From NCBI RefSeq assembly GCF_026262505.1, contig NC_067206.1:1860001-1924000 (forward strand): a stretch of DNA of 64,000 nt, given 5' to 3'. The notes beneath the pieces were generated by a model, which saw only the letters and a program-made list of their open reading frames with translations, did not search any database and was not told the origin of the DNA. Both the position numbers and the translations under genes were made by a program. Shown here one piece after another: positions 46,639 to 56,983 of this stretch; position 1 is the first letter of the stretch; each line of letters starts with the position of its first letter. This stretch comes from Trichomonas vaginalis G3 (lineage: Eukaryota > Parabasalia > Trichomonadida > Trichomonadidae).

Positions 46639-49065
46639 ATGTCTAATCTCTTCGACGGAGAAGCGAAGGGTGAAGTCAAGCAGCTTCGCGACGATCTCGA
46701 TGGCAACGATCCACAGGTGAGAAAAGTCGCTGCAAAGCGCGTCATCGCCTTGATGAGACAAGGTGATAACGTTCAATGGCTCTTTTCCTCTATGTTACGG
46801 TGCGTTAAAACCAATGACTTGGAGCTCAAGAAACTCACATACTTATATCTCACTACATATTCAGCGCAGGAACCAGAACAAGCAATTATGGCAGTCAACA
46901 CATTCATTCAGGACTCACAGGATTCAAACCCATTAGTCAGAGCTCTTGCTGTCCGTACAATGTGCCGCATTCGCCTTGAAAGTGTAGCCGAAAATATGAT
47001 TCTTCCACTTAAACAGAGATTAGCCGATACCGATCCCTACGTTCGCAAGACAGCCGCATTTGGTGTTTCAAAGTTATACGACGTTATTCCCGAAGCTGTC
47101 GAAAATGCCGGATTATTTGCCGAGCTTCTCAAACTTTTGAAGGATGAAAATCCAATGGTTGTTTCAAACACAACAGCCGCAATCTGCGAAATCAACGAGA
47201 AGAGGACCACACCAATCTTTGTTCTCAATGGTGAGACAGTTGGTCCAATCCTCTCTGCAATTACATCCTGCTCCGACTGGTGCCAGACAGTTATGTTCGA
47301 TGCCCTTGCCCGCTACAAGCCAGAGTCCTCTGAAGATGCTGTATACCTCATCGACCGCTTGATCCCATATTTGAAGCACGCCAATCCAGCAGTTGTTATC
47401 GGCGCATTCAAGTGCATCTTCAACTTCATGGAGAAGGATTCCCGTGGTACAAACGAATTATTCACACAGATCATTCCTCCATTCATCACTCTTGTTACTT
47501 CAGCAGAACCAGAAATTCAGTACATCGTACTTAGAACACTTACTCTCTTCGTCCTCAAGTATCCAAAGGCTCTCTCTAAGGAAATCCGCGTATTCTTCTG
47601 CAAGTACAACGATCCATCTTACGTCAAGATGCAGAAACTCGACATCATCGTTACAATCTGCGCCCCACAGACAGCTCAGCTTGTCTTGGATGAACTCGCG
47701 GAGTACTGCAATGAAGTTGATGTCGCTTTCGTTAGAAAGGCAATTCGCTGCATCGGACAGATCGCAATCAAGATAGAAGCCGCCGCCCGCCGCTGCGTAG
47801 ATATCCTCGTCTCACTCGTAAAGGGTAAGGCTGACTACGCTATCGAAGAATCTGTCATTGTCGTATGCGACATCCTTCGTAAGTTCCCAGGTATCTTCGA
47901 GTCAATCATCACAATTGTCTGCCAGAACCTCGAAGCTATTAAGGAGCCACGCGCTAAGGCTGCAGCTATCTGGATCCTTGGTGAATACGCATCCCGCATC
48001 GATTCCATCGATGTTCTCATAGATCCATACCTCGATACATTCCATGATGAGCCACCTCTTGTCCAGCTCCAGATCCTCTCCTCTCTGATCAAGATCTACA
48101 TCGAGAAGCCAGATGACACCCGCGACCAGTTGCAGTACATTCTTACAGAGGCTACTAAGGACAACAATGTCCCAGATGTCAGGAACAGAGCCATGATCTA
48201 CTGGCGCTTGCTCTCATCCGACTCACAGTCCGCTAAGGACATTGTCATCTTCTCTAAGGAGACAGTTGTCCACAGTGGTGCTCAGTACGATGATGCCGTT
48301 CTCAAGGAGCTTATGTCCAACATGGGCAGCGTTTCCGGCATTCTCCACGTTGTCCCAGGCGATTTCGTCAAGCGCACAAGATTCAGCCCAGATGAAGACG
48401 ATGATGTTGTAGAAGACTACGAAATCCACAACTGGATGCCAATGAAGTTAAACGATACAACAATTGTTGATGCCCTCTTCGACGCCAGCCAAACAACACT
48501 TTTCTTGAAGCTTACAAACAAAATGCCAGCTCCACTTACAGATTTCGCTCTCGCTGTCGACAAGAACGCTGTAGGCCTCACATTGAACGGCCAGGCCAAC
48601 TTCCCACAGACACTCGACTTCGGAGCAACTTGCGAGGTTCAAGTACCAATCAAATACGACGCAAACGCTGCATCTAAATTCGATACTCCATTTGTACAGC
48701 TCGCTATCAAGACAAGCGCTGGAATGGTTATGGGTATGGCCCGTATACCATTCGAGTTCGCTACATTGCCAAGCGGAGACATCGGCCAGGATAATTTCAG
48801 AACAGCCTTCAACTCTTACCAGAATAACGCTGAAACAAGACTTACAGGAATGACACTCGCTGATACTGGAAAACTCGCTTCAAGGAACTTGTTCGTTGTA
48901 GGTTCCTCGAAGGGACACCATTATGTCTCTTTCTCATTCAAGAATCAGGCATTCGTGGCTGAGGTATTCCAGGAGGGCAGCGATATTGTTATTCAGCTTA
49001 AGTCTGACGCTACAACCATGATGCAGGGAGTTATCGCTGATGCTAAATGGCTCTTCGCCGCTTAA
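46639..49065 (+). CDS. Beta-adaptin, AP-1/AP-2 large subunit (host)
   Basis: This 808-residue protein starts MSNLFDGEAKGEVKQLRDDL. Residues 10-575 form the HEAT-type adaptin trunk with the family signatures DPQVRKVAAKRVIALM RQG, DLELKKLTYLYLTTYS, NPLVRALAVRTMCRIR and ADTDPYVRKTAAFGVSKLYD. A very short acidic linker (about residues 575-597, PDEDDDVVEDYE) leads to the appendage (598-808), with the usual beta-sandwich then platform. It forms half of the AP-1 or AP-2 core for clathrin-coated vesicle formation at Golgi or plasma membrane. Vertebrate beta subunits are about 940 residues with a long hinge that holds a clathrin box. Here the hinge is about 25 residues and no LLxLD-type box is seen. 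Codons are GC-rich and strongly biased, as in highly expressed genes. The stop reads TAAA, the stop-linked polyadenylation form known in Trichomonas. Confidence 0.9.
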   Translation: MSNLFDGEAKGEVKQLRDDLDGNDPQVRKVAAKRVIALMRQGDNVQWLFSSMLRCVKTNDLELKKLTYLYLTTYSAQEPEQAIMAVNTFIQDSQDSNPLVRALAVRTMCRIRLESVAENMILPLKQRLADTDPYVRKTAAFGVSKLYDVIPEAVENAGLFAELLKLLKDENPMVVSNTTAAICEINEKRTTPIFVLNGETVGPILSAITSCSDWCQTVMFDALARYKPESSEDAVYLIDRLIPYLKHANPAVVIGAFKCIFNFMEKDSRGTNELFTQIIPPFITLVTSAEPEIQYIVLRTLTLFVLKYPKALSKEIRVFFCKYNDPSYVKMQKLDIIVTICAPQTAQLVLDELAEYCNEVDVAFVRKAIRCIGQIAIKIEAAARRCVDILVSLVKGKADYAIEESVIVVCDILRKFPGIFESIITIVCQNLEAIKEPRAKAAAIWILGEYASRIDSIDVLIDPYLDTFHDEPPLVQLQILSSLIKIYIEKPDDTRDQLQYILTEATKDNNVPDVRNRAMIYWRLLSSDSQSAKDIVIFSKETVVHSGAQYDDAVLKELMSNMGSVSGILHVVPGDFVKRTRFSPDEDDDVVEDYEIHNWMPMKLNDTTIVDALFDASQTTLFLKLTNKMPAPLTDFALAVDKNAVGLTLNGQANFPQTLDFGATCEVQVPIKYDANAASKFDTPFVQLAIKTSAGMVMGMARIPFEFATLPSGDIGQDNFRTAFNSYQNNAETRLTGMTLADTGKLASRNLFVVGSSKGHHYVSFSFKNQAFVAEVFQEGSDIVIQLKSDATTMMQGVIADAKWLFAA

Positions 49066-49371
49066 AGAGGAGTTTTATTTTGTCATCTATGATGCTTTTT
49101 TTTATTTTATTTCTCTAATAAAAATAAAATCTAAAAATGAAAATTCTTTTTTTTTATGAGAATGTTCAATTAAAATAAGGTATTTTGTGGCTCATTTATT
49201 TTGACCTTTTTTTCACGTATCATGGGTAAATCTAAATGCGAATTGAAATGAATATCCATGATCAGACCATTTTTCCAGAAAAATAGGATATAATGGCAAA
49301 ATTTAAAAGGAAAAATTATATGTTCTTCCAAAAATAAAACAATTTTTCAGAATTTTGAATTTTGTCATAAA
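49066..49371. other. Beta-adaptin 3' region up to element D
   Basis: AT-rich DNA, with A and T runs at about 49088-49150. It contains no gene. Element D begins 306 bases after the beta-adaptin stop. Confidence 0.5.
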
Positions 49372-49671
49372 AGTAGTATATGTTGAAGGGTTTTGTGACT
49401 TTTTTTGTAAACGTAAGAATTCATACATTTTTGAACGATTTTGTATCATTTTTTTTAACATATGAAGTAAAAAATGTATGATTTTTACGGTTTTTATTCT
49501 TACGTTTTTGAATAAATCAAGATTTAAAAATTTTCAGAATCGTAAGAAATTTTCACTAAACCCATACATAATGAAATAAAAAAAAATAAAAAAATAAAAA
49601 AATAAACTTTAAAAATTCATGTCTTACATTTTTTGAATAATTTATTTTTTTAATTCGTATGAAAATGAGTG
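49372..49671. repeat. Terminal repeat of family-2 Maverick (element D)
   Basis: Same 300-base repeat as 17688-17987, beginning AGTAGTATATG and ending in ATGAAAATGAGTG, so the first gene of D uses a start codon inside the repeat. The pair ACGTAAGAAT / ATTCTTACGT is conserved between copies. Confidence 0.7.
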
Positions 49672-50771
49672 TCAAGACTAACGACGTTAAAAAATTGGGA
49701 TTCACAAACGAGGAAATAAAGGATATATTAGAGGAGGCGAGTTATGAAGTTAATAAATATTATTTAAGAAATTGTCAAAAATTCGCGGAGTTATTAAATG
49801 ATTTAGATTATGATGGAAAAATGAATAAAGATGATGTTATAAATTTCTTATATCCCACATCTGAAGAAGAAAAACCTAAAGAACCTGATGTTTTCCCTGA
49901 ATATTATGAAGAACGGATTAAAGATGATGAATATGATGAAATTGAAAGACTGGAAAAAATAAGAGATGAAATAGATGAAAAAATTAAGGAATTAAGAGAA
50001 GTTGAAAAATATAATGAGAATGAAGTAGAGGGTTTAATGAATATCCCAGCTTCAGAATCAGAAGTTCAAAAATCTCATGAAGAAAGATATAAAAATTACT
50101 TTTTGGAATCTACTAAAAATTTATTAGATGGTGAAATAGATGAAACACTTTCAGAAGAAGGCACAAAATTTATTCATAAACATAAGTTACAATTTATTGA
50201 CGATGGAGATTATCCATGTATATTACTTTCACCTCCTCTTGATTCTGAAAAATTCAAAAAAGCACTGAAAAATGTAACATATGCAACAAATACGATTAAG
50301 AAAGAAGACCATGATATTTACACAAATTATTATTTAAATAAATGTACAGGTGTTGATAAAGTTTTTGATTTGTTAGATAAAATATCAAAAGAAACAATTG
50401 GTACATATAAAATTTTATGCGATTGTGGTTTCATTATTGAAGATACTACTAATGTTTCATATGAAAGAACAGCACCGAAGGAAGACGAAGTTGAAAGGTC
50501 TATACCATTCGTTATTAAGAATATAAAAGATATGAAAACTTATAAACATTATATTTATTCATTTATTTCAGAAAAAATGGAAGCAACCCATAAAACATCA
50601 TCTCATCATTTTATAGCTATTCATACATTCCTTTTCAAAGTTGTGAAATTAAATAAGACAGGAATTAGATTTAATGTATCAGGGTACGCATTCTTGAGTA
50701 AATTAAAATGTATTCGTCACGTCGCAGATGATAAAAATTTATGTGTTCTTAATTCATTTTATGGACTTTAG
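49659..50771 (+). CDS. Conserved Maverick protein with coiled coil, 370 residues (element D)
   Basis: The protein begins MKMSVKTNDVKKLGFTNEEI. Residues 5-65 are helical and might form an EF-hand-like or SAP-like fold (DLDYDGKMNKDDVINFL resembles one EF-hand loop). Residues 85-125 form an acidic coiled coil (DEYDEIERLEKIRDEIDEKI). The C-terminal 200 residues are mixed, with a TYKILCDCGFIIEDTTNVSY stretch and a basic, aromatic end. The gene sits between the terminal repeat and the polymerase gene. No family recognised; its place next to the polymerase would suit a replication partner such as a terminal protein, but there is no direct evidence. Reads whole. Confidence 0.5.
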   Translation: MKMSVKTNDVKKLGFTNEEIKDILEEASYEVNKYYLRNCQKFAELLNDLDYDGKMNKDDVINFLYPTSEEEKPKEPDVFPEYYEERIKDDEYDEIERLEKIRDEIDEKIKELREVEKYNENEVEGLMNIPASESEVQKSHEERYKNYFLESTKNLLDGEIDETLSEEGTKFIHKHKLQFIDDGDYPCILLSPPLDSEKFKKALKNVTYATNTIKKEDHDIYTNYYLNKCTGVDKVFDLLDKISKETIGTYKILCDCGFIIEDTTNVSYERTAPKEDEVERSIPFVIKNIKDMKTYKHYIYSFISEKMEATHKTSSHHFIAIHTFLFKVVKLNKTGIRFNVSGYAFLSKLKCIRHVADDKNLCVLNSFYGL

Positions 50772-50834
50772 CCCTGGACTTTAAAAAAATAAACTTTATT
50801 TTTATTTATTTTTTAATTTTTTATTCTTACATAA

Positions 50835-53800
50835 ATGAACAAAAACGGAACAGCTAAAATGAATGATAATCAAATAAGAGCCGAAGGTAGAAGGTTATTT
50901 AAACGCTTCTATAACATTCCTGATGGTGTTAATCCTAAAACTCGTAGAAGTTATTTAAATGAAGCCATAGATGCATATGAAGGATTTGACATTTCATCAG
51001 AAAGTGAGAGGTTAGCAAGAATGTTAAACGTTAATATTGATTTTTATTATTGCGGTCCTCAACCAGAAGACGTAGACATTAACAAGGTAGACTTTCCATT
51101 AGTGGAATCAATAATGATAGATCCAGAATTTGAAACAGTAAATATTTTATTAACACAGAGTCCATGTGGAAAACTTCACGCTGACAGAATTACAGACGTT
51201 GAAGCACTCACAGGATATAAAGTTTGCCCCTTTTGCAAAGAAGAAGTATATTCTATCCGTGATGACCCAGAAAGGAAAAACCAAAGAAGATTTTTAAAGC
51301 ATTGTGAGAAATGTAAAGAAAATAATGGAAGATTAATTCAAGACGTTCAATTGCAAAACACACAACAATATGCACCACATATCACGAAACAGAAGATATA
51401 TCAATGGCTATTAGCTCACAATTTGCAGGAATATTATAAACCAACAAGATATTATATTACTTTTGACTTCGAAACATTAGAGACTAAAGAAGAACTTCAA
51501 CTTTCTGAATGTGCAACTTTGAACGCTTACTTAAAACCATTTATGGTATCATCAACTGTCAAAATAAAGCCGCAAACGGACTCTTTGAGTCCTGAAGGTC
51601 TTTCAGACCGAAGCGGCGAGGTCGTAGACCGTGATAAAACATTTACGAGGAATTTTTGCTTAACATCAAGTGATTCGTTCATCTCTGATTGGATTGAATT
51701 TTTATTTTCAACCTGTTCATTAGTTGCTAAATCAAATATTGAACAATATGAAGAATTAATGAAGCCGCAAACGGACCAAACGGCGGGGACTTTGTCCCAT
51801 ACATTAAATGAAAAACAGAAGGAAGCATTTAAAGAACTTCTAGATGAGGAATTCAATAAAGTGAATATCATAGGTTTTAATTCGGGAAAGTTTGATTTAA
51901 ATTTAATTCTTCGTGATTTAAACACTGCAAAATGGAAAATAAAATCAATGCTGGGTTCTTCTTCTCAATTTAAGCAAATCATTGTAAAAAAACAAACTGT
52001 CCATATGAATTAAGATTTATTGACATCAGAAATTATATAGCGGGTGGAACATTAGACCAATTCACTCAAGATTTCGGAAACAATAAATCACGTGTTAAAT
52101 CCTTTTTCCCTTATCAATTCATCACATGGGAGAATTACGAAGATGAATTATATAAAGTGGAACCATTCACTCAAGATTCATTTTATTCAGCATTAACTCA
52201 AGAAACAATATCCGATTCAGATTATCAAATATATCTCAACGATGCTAAAAATTTTGAGAATAGATTAGAATATTTTATTCATTATTGCAATAAAGACGTT
52301 GAAATTATGATTGACCCAATTGATAAAATTATTGAAGAAACATTTGTTTATAAAATTGACATGCTTCATAATCTTTCTTTATCATCGAATGCATCAATGA
52401 TTCGTTACGCGTTAGCATATAAGAACTTCAATCCTAACGAAACATATCCAGAAGAAGAAAATGTGGAATCAAGTTTTGAATTAACAAAAAAGTATTGGAA
52501 ATATAAAATTGATTCATATAAGAAACAAGATGAAAAAGCAGAAAGGGATACTAAAAACAATGTTTCAATGGATGACTATCAATACTATCACGATTTAATC
52601 CTTTCATCTAAATGCAAAATGTGTGGTAAAGCGTTTACATATGCAAATAAACAACATTGGATAGAATCGATAATGAAAAACCACATACCAAAGAAAATTG
52701 TCAGTTAATGTGTTGTTATTGCAATGTCGTAAAATCAAATAAAGATGAAGATGTTCAACGTTTAAGAATTAATTTAAGAAATTATACATTAAAAAATAAT
52801 TTACCAATGACTCTAGATTCAGTTGAAGCGTATCACATTCTCCGTAATGGAATTACTGGTGGTTTATCAAATGTTCAACATAGAGTAAATCTTAAAGGAA
52901 TCACGCACATTAATAAACTTGCATATAATCCAGAAACTAAAACTGTATCAAATGAGGACACTTCCAACATTATGACTCATTTCGTTGGTGTTGACTTTAA
53001 TTCATTATATCCTTCATCATTTTCATCTAATCCTCATGATTTCATTCAATATACTGACCATAAAATGTATATGCCGGGAAGATTGAATGGTGTTATCATT
53101 TGTGATACAGCAACAAAGAAAGCAAAAGCACTGGAATAATTAAGAAGAAAAATACTTTATTCGTGGCTGAAGTAAAGGGTCACATTGATGAAAAATACAT
53201 TAATGATTACATAAACTTTTACCAATAATAAGAAACTTTGATATTATCACAGATGAAAAAACAATTGGCAGTTTTATGTATAATTACATGAAATCAAACA
53301 ATCTACCAGTTGACCAGAAACAGAGGAAATTAACTCAGTTAGCATCAACACACAACCAATATCAACCATTTTCTTCTTATTATCTTTGGTATCTAATAGA
53401 CAGATTTCATTTTATCATTGATGACATTCAATCAATTTTAACATTTACGAAAAACACTTGTTTTAATGAATTTGCGAACGAATTTATGAACGAAAGACAA
53501 AAGGCTGAATTAGAAGGAAATAAAGGAAAAAGTTTATTTTGCAAGATTTCACTTAATGGATCATATGGTTACGATGCAATGAATACACAAAATTACGCAA
53601 AGACTAAAATAATGAATGCACAGAAGGCACGCGTTGCATGTATGTCAAATAAGTTTAAAAACATAAGAGAAATAGGTGAAGATACGTATCAAGTGATGCT
53701 TAAAGATAGATTTTATAGATGTGATACATGTTTACAAGAGGCATTCTTCACTTTAGATAACGCAAAATACTGGTATTTGGTTTTCATTTATGATTTTATG

Positions 53801-54395
53801 TATAAATGCATGGATGTTAATCGTTTTCATTTCATTGAAGGTGATACTGATTCATCTTATTGGGCAATCGCTGGCGACCCAAATCTTCCTAACACTCAAG
53901 CATTTCAAGCAATTGTAACCGATAAAAAATTTTATGATAAAAACATTTACAAATTCGCACCTTTTGATTTCTTTTGTTTTAATGAGAAATTTAAACCTAA
54001 ATTAAAGAATAAAGCTGAAGAAAAAGCACATGAGAAAAAATTATTGGGTTTAGCAATTGAGAAACAAGGTGATAACATGGTTGCTTTATGTCCTAAGTGT
54101 TATACATCATTCAACGGTTCAATTGATGGAAGTGATTTTAAAAAGATTGCACAAAAAATGAAAGGTGTTAGTTTAAGACAAAATAAGCAATTAACACCTA
54201 AAAATTATTTGGATATAATAAATGATAAAGTGATATTTGATGGTCAGAATATTAATTTACAACTTAAAAACGGGTCAATGACTCGCTTAACAATCGGTAA
54301 GACTGCATTAACAGGAGCACACACTAAGGCTGTATGTTGTGAAAATGGATGTTGTATGCCATTTATTTAATGAAATGCCACAGAAGAGACAAAAG
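50835..54395 (+). pseudogene. Protein-primed family B DNA polymerase, fossil (element D)
   Basis: Exonuclease motifs ITFDFETLE (about 51460) and NIIGFNSGKFDLNLI, then polymerase motifs VDFNSLYPSSF (about 52990), KISLNGSYGYD (about 53550) and EGDTDSSYW (about 53840) identify the Polinton type of polymerase, which starts synthesis on a protein. A cysteine-rich HNH/endonuclease VII-like stretch lies in the middle (about 52600-52760). Short triloop palindromes occur inside the exonuclease part at 51578-51630 and 51786-51798. It is a fossil with about four breaks. Confidence 0.85.
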
Positions 54396-54472
54396 GAACC
54401 GTTAATGATGGTTTTGATACTATGATTCAAAGAGGTGGGCACCCTTAAAACATTTATTTTATTTTTATATAA

Positions 54473-55985
54473 ATGGATAACACAGATTTAAAAAATTTAA
54501 TTGATGATTTAGTACTTAATCAAAATTTTCTTGATTATTACGATTTAAAAGCATATCTCCAAAAACATGATAACAATATAACGGGTGATGATATGGATTA
54601 TTATTATTCGTATTATAAAAATGAAGTTTTGAAATATCATGATAAAATAATTTCTAAAATTAAAGACAAAATTAAAAATAATGAATATTCAAAGGGAAAA
54701 AGTAAATCACAACTTAAACAATTGAAAGATTTCAAAAATAAAGTATTAACAGAAGAAGATATTGATGAATTATATAAATTATATAAATTATATAATCCTG
54801 AGCCGCAAAAACCAAAGGAACAAAAACAAAAGGTGCAAAACGCCCAGGTCCTTCAGACCATAAATGAAGCACAAGCTTTAATTTATGATTCATTAGTTAA
54901 ACCATATTCAGCCCGACTTTTAAATGAAGATCAACTTTTGGAATTCATCCTTCAACATAAACTCGAAGCGGGAAAGTATATCAAACCTTTATATACAGCA
55001 TATTTAAAACAAATGAATAGAATACATCCAGAATTAATGAAGAGGGGAATGAAATCCAAAATCAAAGCAGATAAAATTAAACCACCTGCAACACCAAACC
55101 CTCCAACGACAGTACCTCCTTCAGTTAATCCTTCATCATTCACTTTATTATATCCATTTCAAACATTTAAGAAGCAAAAAGATTTTAAAAAGGATTTCAA
55201 GATATTAAATAAACCAATTGACCCAAAAATTCAACCGTTAAAGGAAAAATTTAGTCGCCCTTCATTTGCACCATATCCATATTCATACGAAATCGATCAT
55301 TTAGAATATTCAAGAGGAAACGTTACTTATTTATTTGCCATTAACATTAACACTAGATATTTATATTGCATTCCAGTGAAAGGGAAAACAGAACAGGAAA
55401 CAAGAAGAGCTATTCAATACTTACTAGATCATGAAAGAGTAGATAATATAAGGGGTGATGGTGATAAAGGATTTCAGGCAGCTATAACTCATTATTTCCC
55501 ACAAATTAATTTTTACTTCTCATCCTCTCCATATACGTTTCATAATAAAATAGTTGATGCGGTAATGAGAACTCTTAGAGATGCGTTAGGGGTTAACGGT
55601 CAGATATACTGGGATGGAAATCATAACTCCATCATACAACAGTTAGTTATTATTATTAATACATGGCATAGAACTATAAACATGAAACCAGTGGAAATGA
55701 AAAATGATATTTCAAAAGAATGAATATTTAGAAAGCAAATGAAAGGTTGAATGATGTTAACGTGAACAAATTAATTCAGGGCTCATGAATTTTAAACAAG
55801 GGATAAAGTTTTGATTCATCTCGATTATGGAAAAACTGATAAATCAATGACAAAAAGAAGACGAAGATTTGACACAATAGCTGAATTTGTTAGATATATT
55901 AACGGCAATGCATTAGTTGAAGTTGACAATAAATTAATAGAAATTCCGATTTATTTTATTACTCCATTATATTTAAATAATATTT
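54473..55985 (+). pseudogene. Maverick rve-type integrase, fossil (element D)
   Basis: The helical N-terminal half (MDNTDLKNLIDDLVLNQNFL) leads to a proline-rich linker and the RNase H-like core: YSYEIDHLEYSRGNVTYLFA, RYLYCIPVKGKTEQETRRAI and DNIRGDGDKGFQAAITHYF. A chromo/SH3-like C-terminal part (about 55800-55985) follows. It joins the element ends to host DNA. Only distantly related to the family-1 integrases at 1-719 and 25797-26755. The gene is a fossil with about two breaks. The leader TTTATTTTATTTTTATATAA precedes the ATG. Confidence 0.8.
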
Positions 55986-56005
55986 AATTTTTTTATTTCG
56001 TAAAA

Positions 56006-56275
56006 ATGAGTAACAACGAAGCAGTCAAGAGTCCAGACGATGAATATAAAAAGAAACTAAACAGAATTAAATCAAAAATATGTTATTACAAAAAGAAGCC
56101 ACAATGGTGGGGTTGAAAACGATAAAGAGAGGAAAGAAATAATCGAAAAATTAGAAACTTATCGTTCAATCCTTAAACTGAGTGAAGCAAAAATAAAAGA
56201 ATTTAATAGAATAAATAAATTGATTGGAAGAGATGAATTTAATAAAGATGAATTTTTAAACTCTATCCAAATTTA
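56006..56275 (+). pseudogene. Small lysine-rich helical protein, fossil (element D)
   Basis: The start MSNNEAVKSPDDEYKKKLNR and later helices (KEIIEKLETYRSILKLSEAK, FNRINKLIGRDEFNKDEFLN) suggest a short coiled-coil protein of about 85 residues. It has a clear AT-rich leader and converges on the next gene. Not recognised. It looks broken about once. Confidence 0.4.
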
Positions 56276-56437
56276 ATTTTTATTCCTCTTCGACAACATC
56301 TCTCTTTCCATCATTACTGCATAACCACATTTTCTCAATTTTAGTGGTTTGTTATTTTTAACATGTTCTTGCATCATTTTTATCATTTCCTCCCTTGTTA
56401 TGATTCGTGGTAAATTTTGAGCTTGTGGGGTATTCAT
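56273..56437 (-). CDS. 54-residue protein with (L/I)(L/I)T(K/R)xxxxKMM motif (element D)
   Basis: The protein reads MNTPQAQNLPRIITREEMIK then MMQEHVKNNKPLKLRKCGYA and ends SKRNKN. Its IITREEMIKMM segment is shared in pattern with the small proteins at 56984 and 57227. It overlaps the end of the convergent gene by three bases. Function unknown. Confidence 0.45.
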   Translation of the reverse strand: MNTPQAQNLPRIITREEMIKMMQEHVKNNKPLKLRKCGYAVMMEREMLSKRNKN

Positions 56438-56483
56438 TTATGATAAAAATAAAAATTTGTTATCACTTATTTTATCGTTAAGT

Positions 56484-56511
56484 GACTCAAAGAGTCCGGA
56501 GACAAAGTCTC
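56484..56511. repeat. Pair of triloop palindromes
   Basis: GACTC-AAA-GAGTC (56484-56496) and GAGAC-AAA-GTCTC (56499-56511) stand side by side, two bases apart. Their relatives are found in the polymerase gene and elsewhere in the Mavericks (see findings). Confidence 0.7.
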
Positions 56512-56601
56512 ATGTTTTTAGGTTATTCAATAATTAATTATTTTTGAAGAACTGGGAAATAAATTTACGTCAAATATAATTTATAAAATCTTATGTCGAC
56601 A

Positions 56602-56681
56602 GGCTACGTAGCACAGTGGTCTAAGGTGGTGTTATGGAGGGGTCAGAGTCTGTGGTTCGAACCGCGACAGTGCCGTATTTT
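56602..56681 (+). tRNA. tRNA-like sequence with A and B boxes, probably not a working tRNA (element D)
   Basis: A perfect A box TAGCACAGTGG (56609-56619) and a B box GGTTCGAACC (56654-56663) are 45 bases apart, the spacing of a short-arm tRNA, and TTTT follows at 56678. A D-arm (CAC/GTG stem) and a T-arm (TGTGG-TTCGAA-CCGCG, six-base loop, two G-U pairs) can form. The acceptor ends pair only as GGC/GCC, and no good anticodon stem is visible. It is thus a tRNA-derived transcript, a decayed tRNA, or a pol III promoter. It lies in a 540-base gene-free gap. Confidence 0.4.
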
Positions 56682-56739
56682 CTTATTTTCTTTATTTGTC
56701 TTGTTTGTCGTGAATAAAAAGTATCATAAAAGTGCTTAT

Positions 56740-56813
56740 CTTCCACGGGAATAAATAAAAAATTTACTTTATTTCTTCTTTATTTCTTCTTTATTTCTTT
56801 GTTCCCGTGGAAG
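56740..56813. repeat. Hairpin around pyrimidine-rich repeats (element D)
   Basis: CTTCCACGGGAA (56740-56751) pairs with TTCCCGTGGAAG (56802-56813); flanking AAATAAA/TTTATTT extends the stem. The loop holds ATTTCTTCTTT repeated three times. A partial further copy, CTCTCGTGGAAG, occurs near 56890. It may be a transcript end or a regulatory structure. Confidence 0.55.
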
Positions 56814-56983
56814 AAGGGTTTTGCTTTTTTTCTCAGCCGAAATCAATGATTTTTTCATTTTTGGAATCCTTAGCGAATGAGGAATCTTTTCTCTCGTGGA
56901 AGCTTTGAACAAAAATATAATTTAGGTGAAGAGGTGAGATATCACCTTTTTATGGTAGTAGTGAAATAAAATTTTGTTATCAG

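Noticed and set aside
56602-56681. A standard functional tRNA
   Set aside because: The A and B boxes and spacing fit, but the acceptor stem pairs at only three or four positions and no anticodon stem forms, so it is listed only as tRNA-like.
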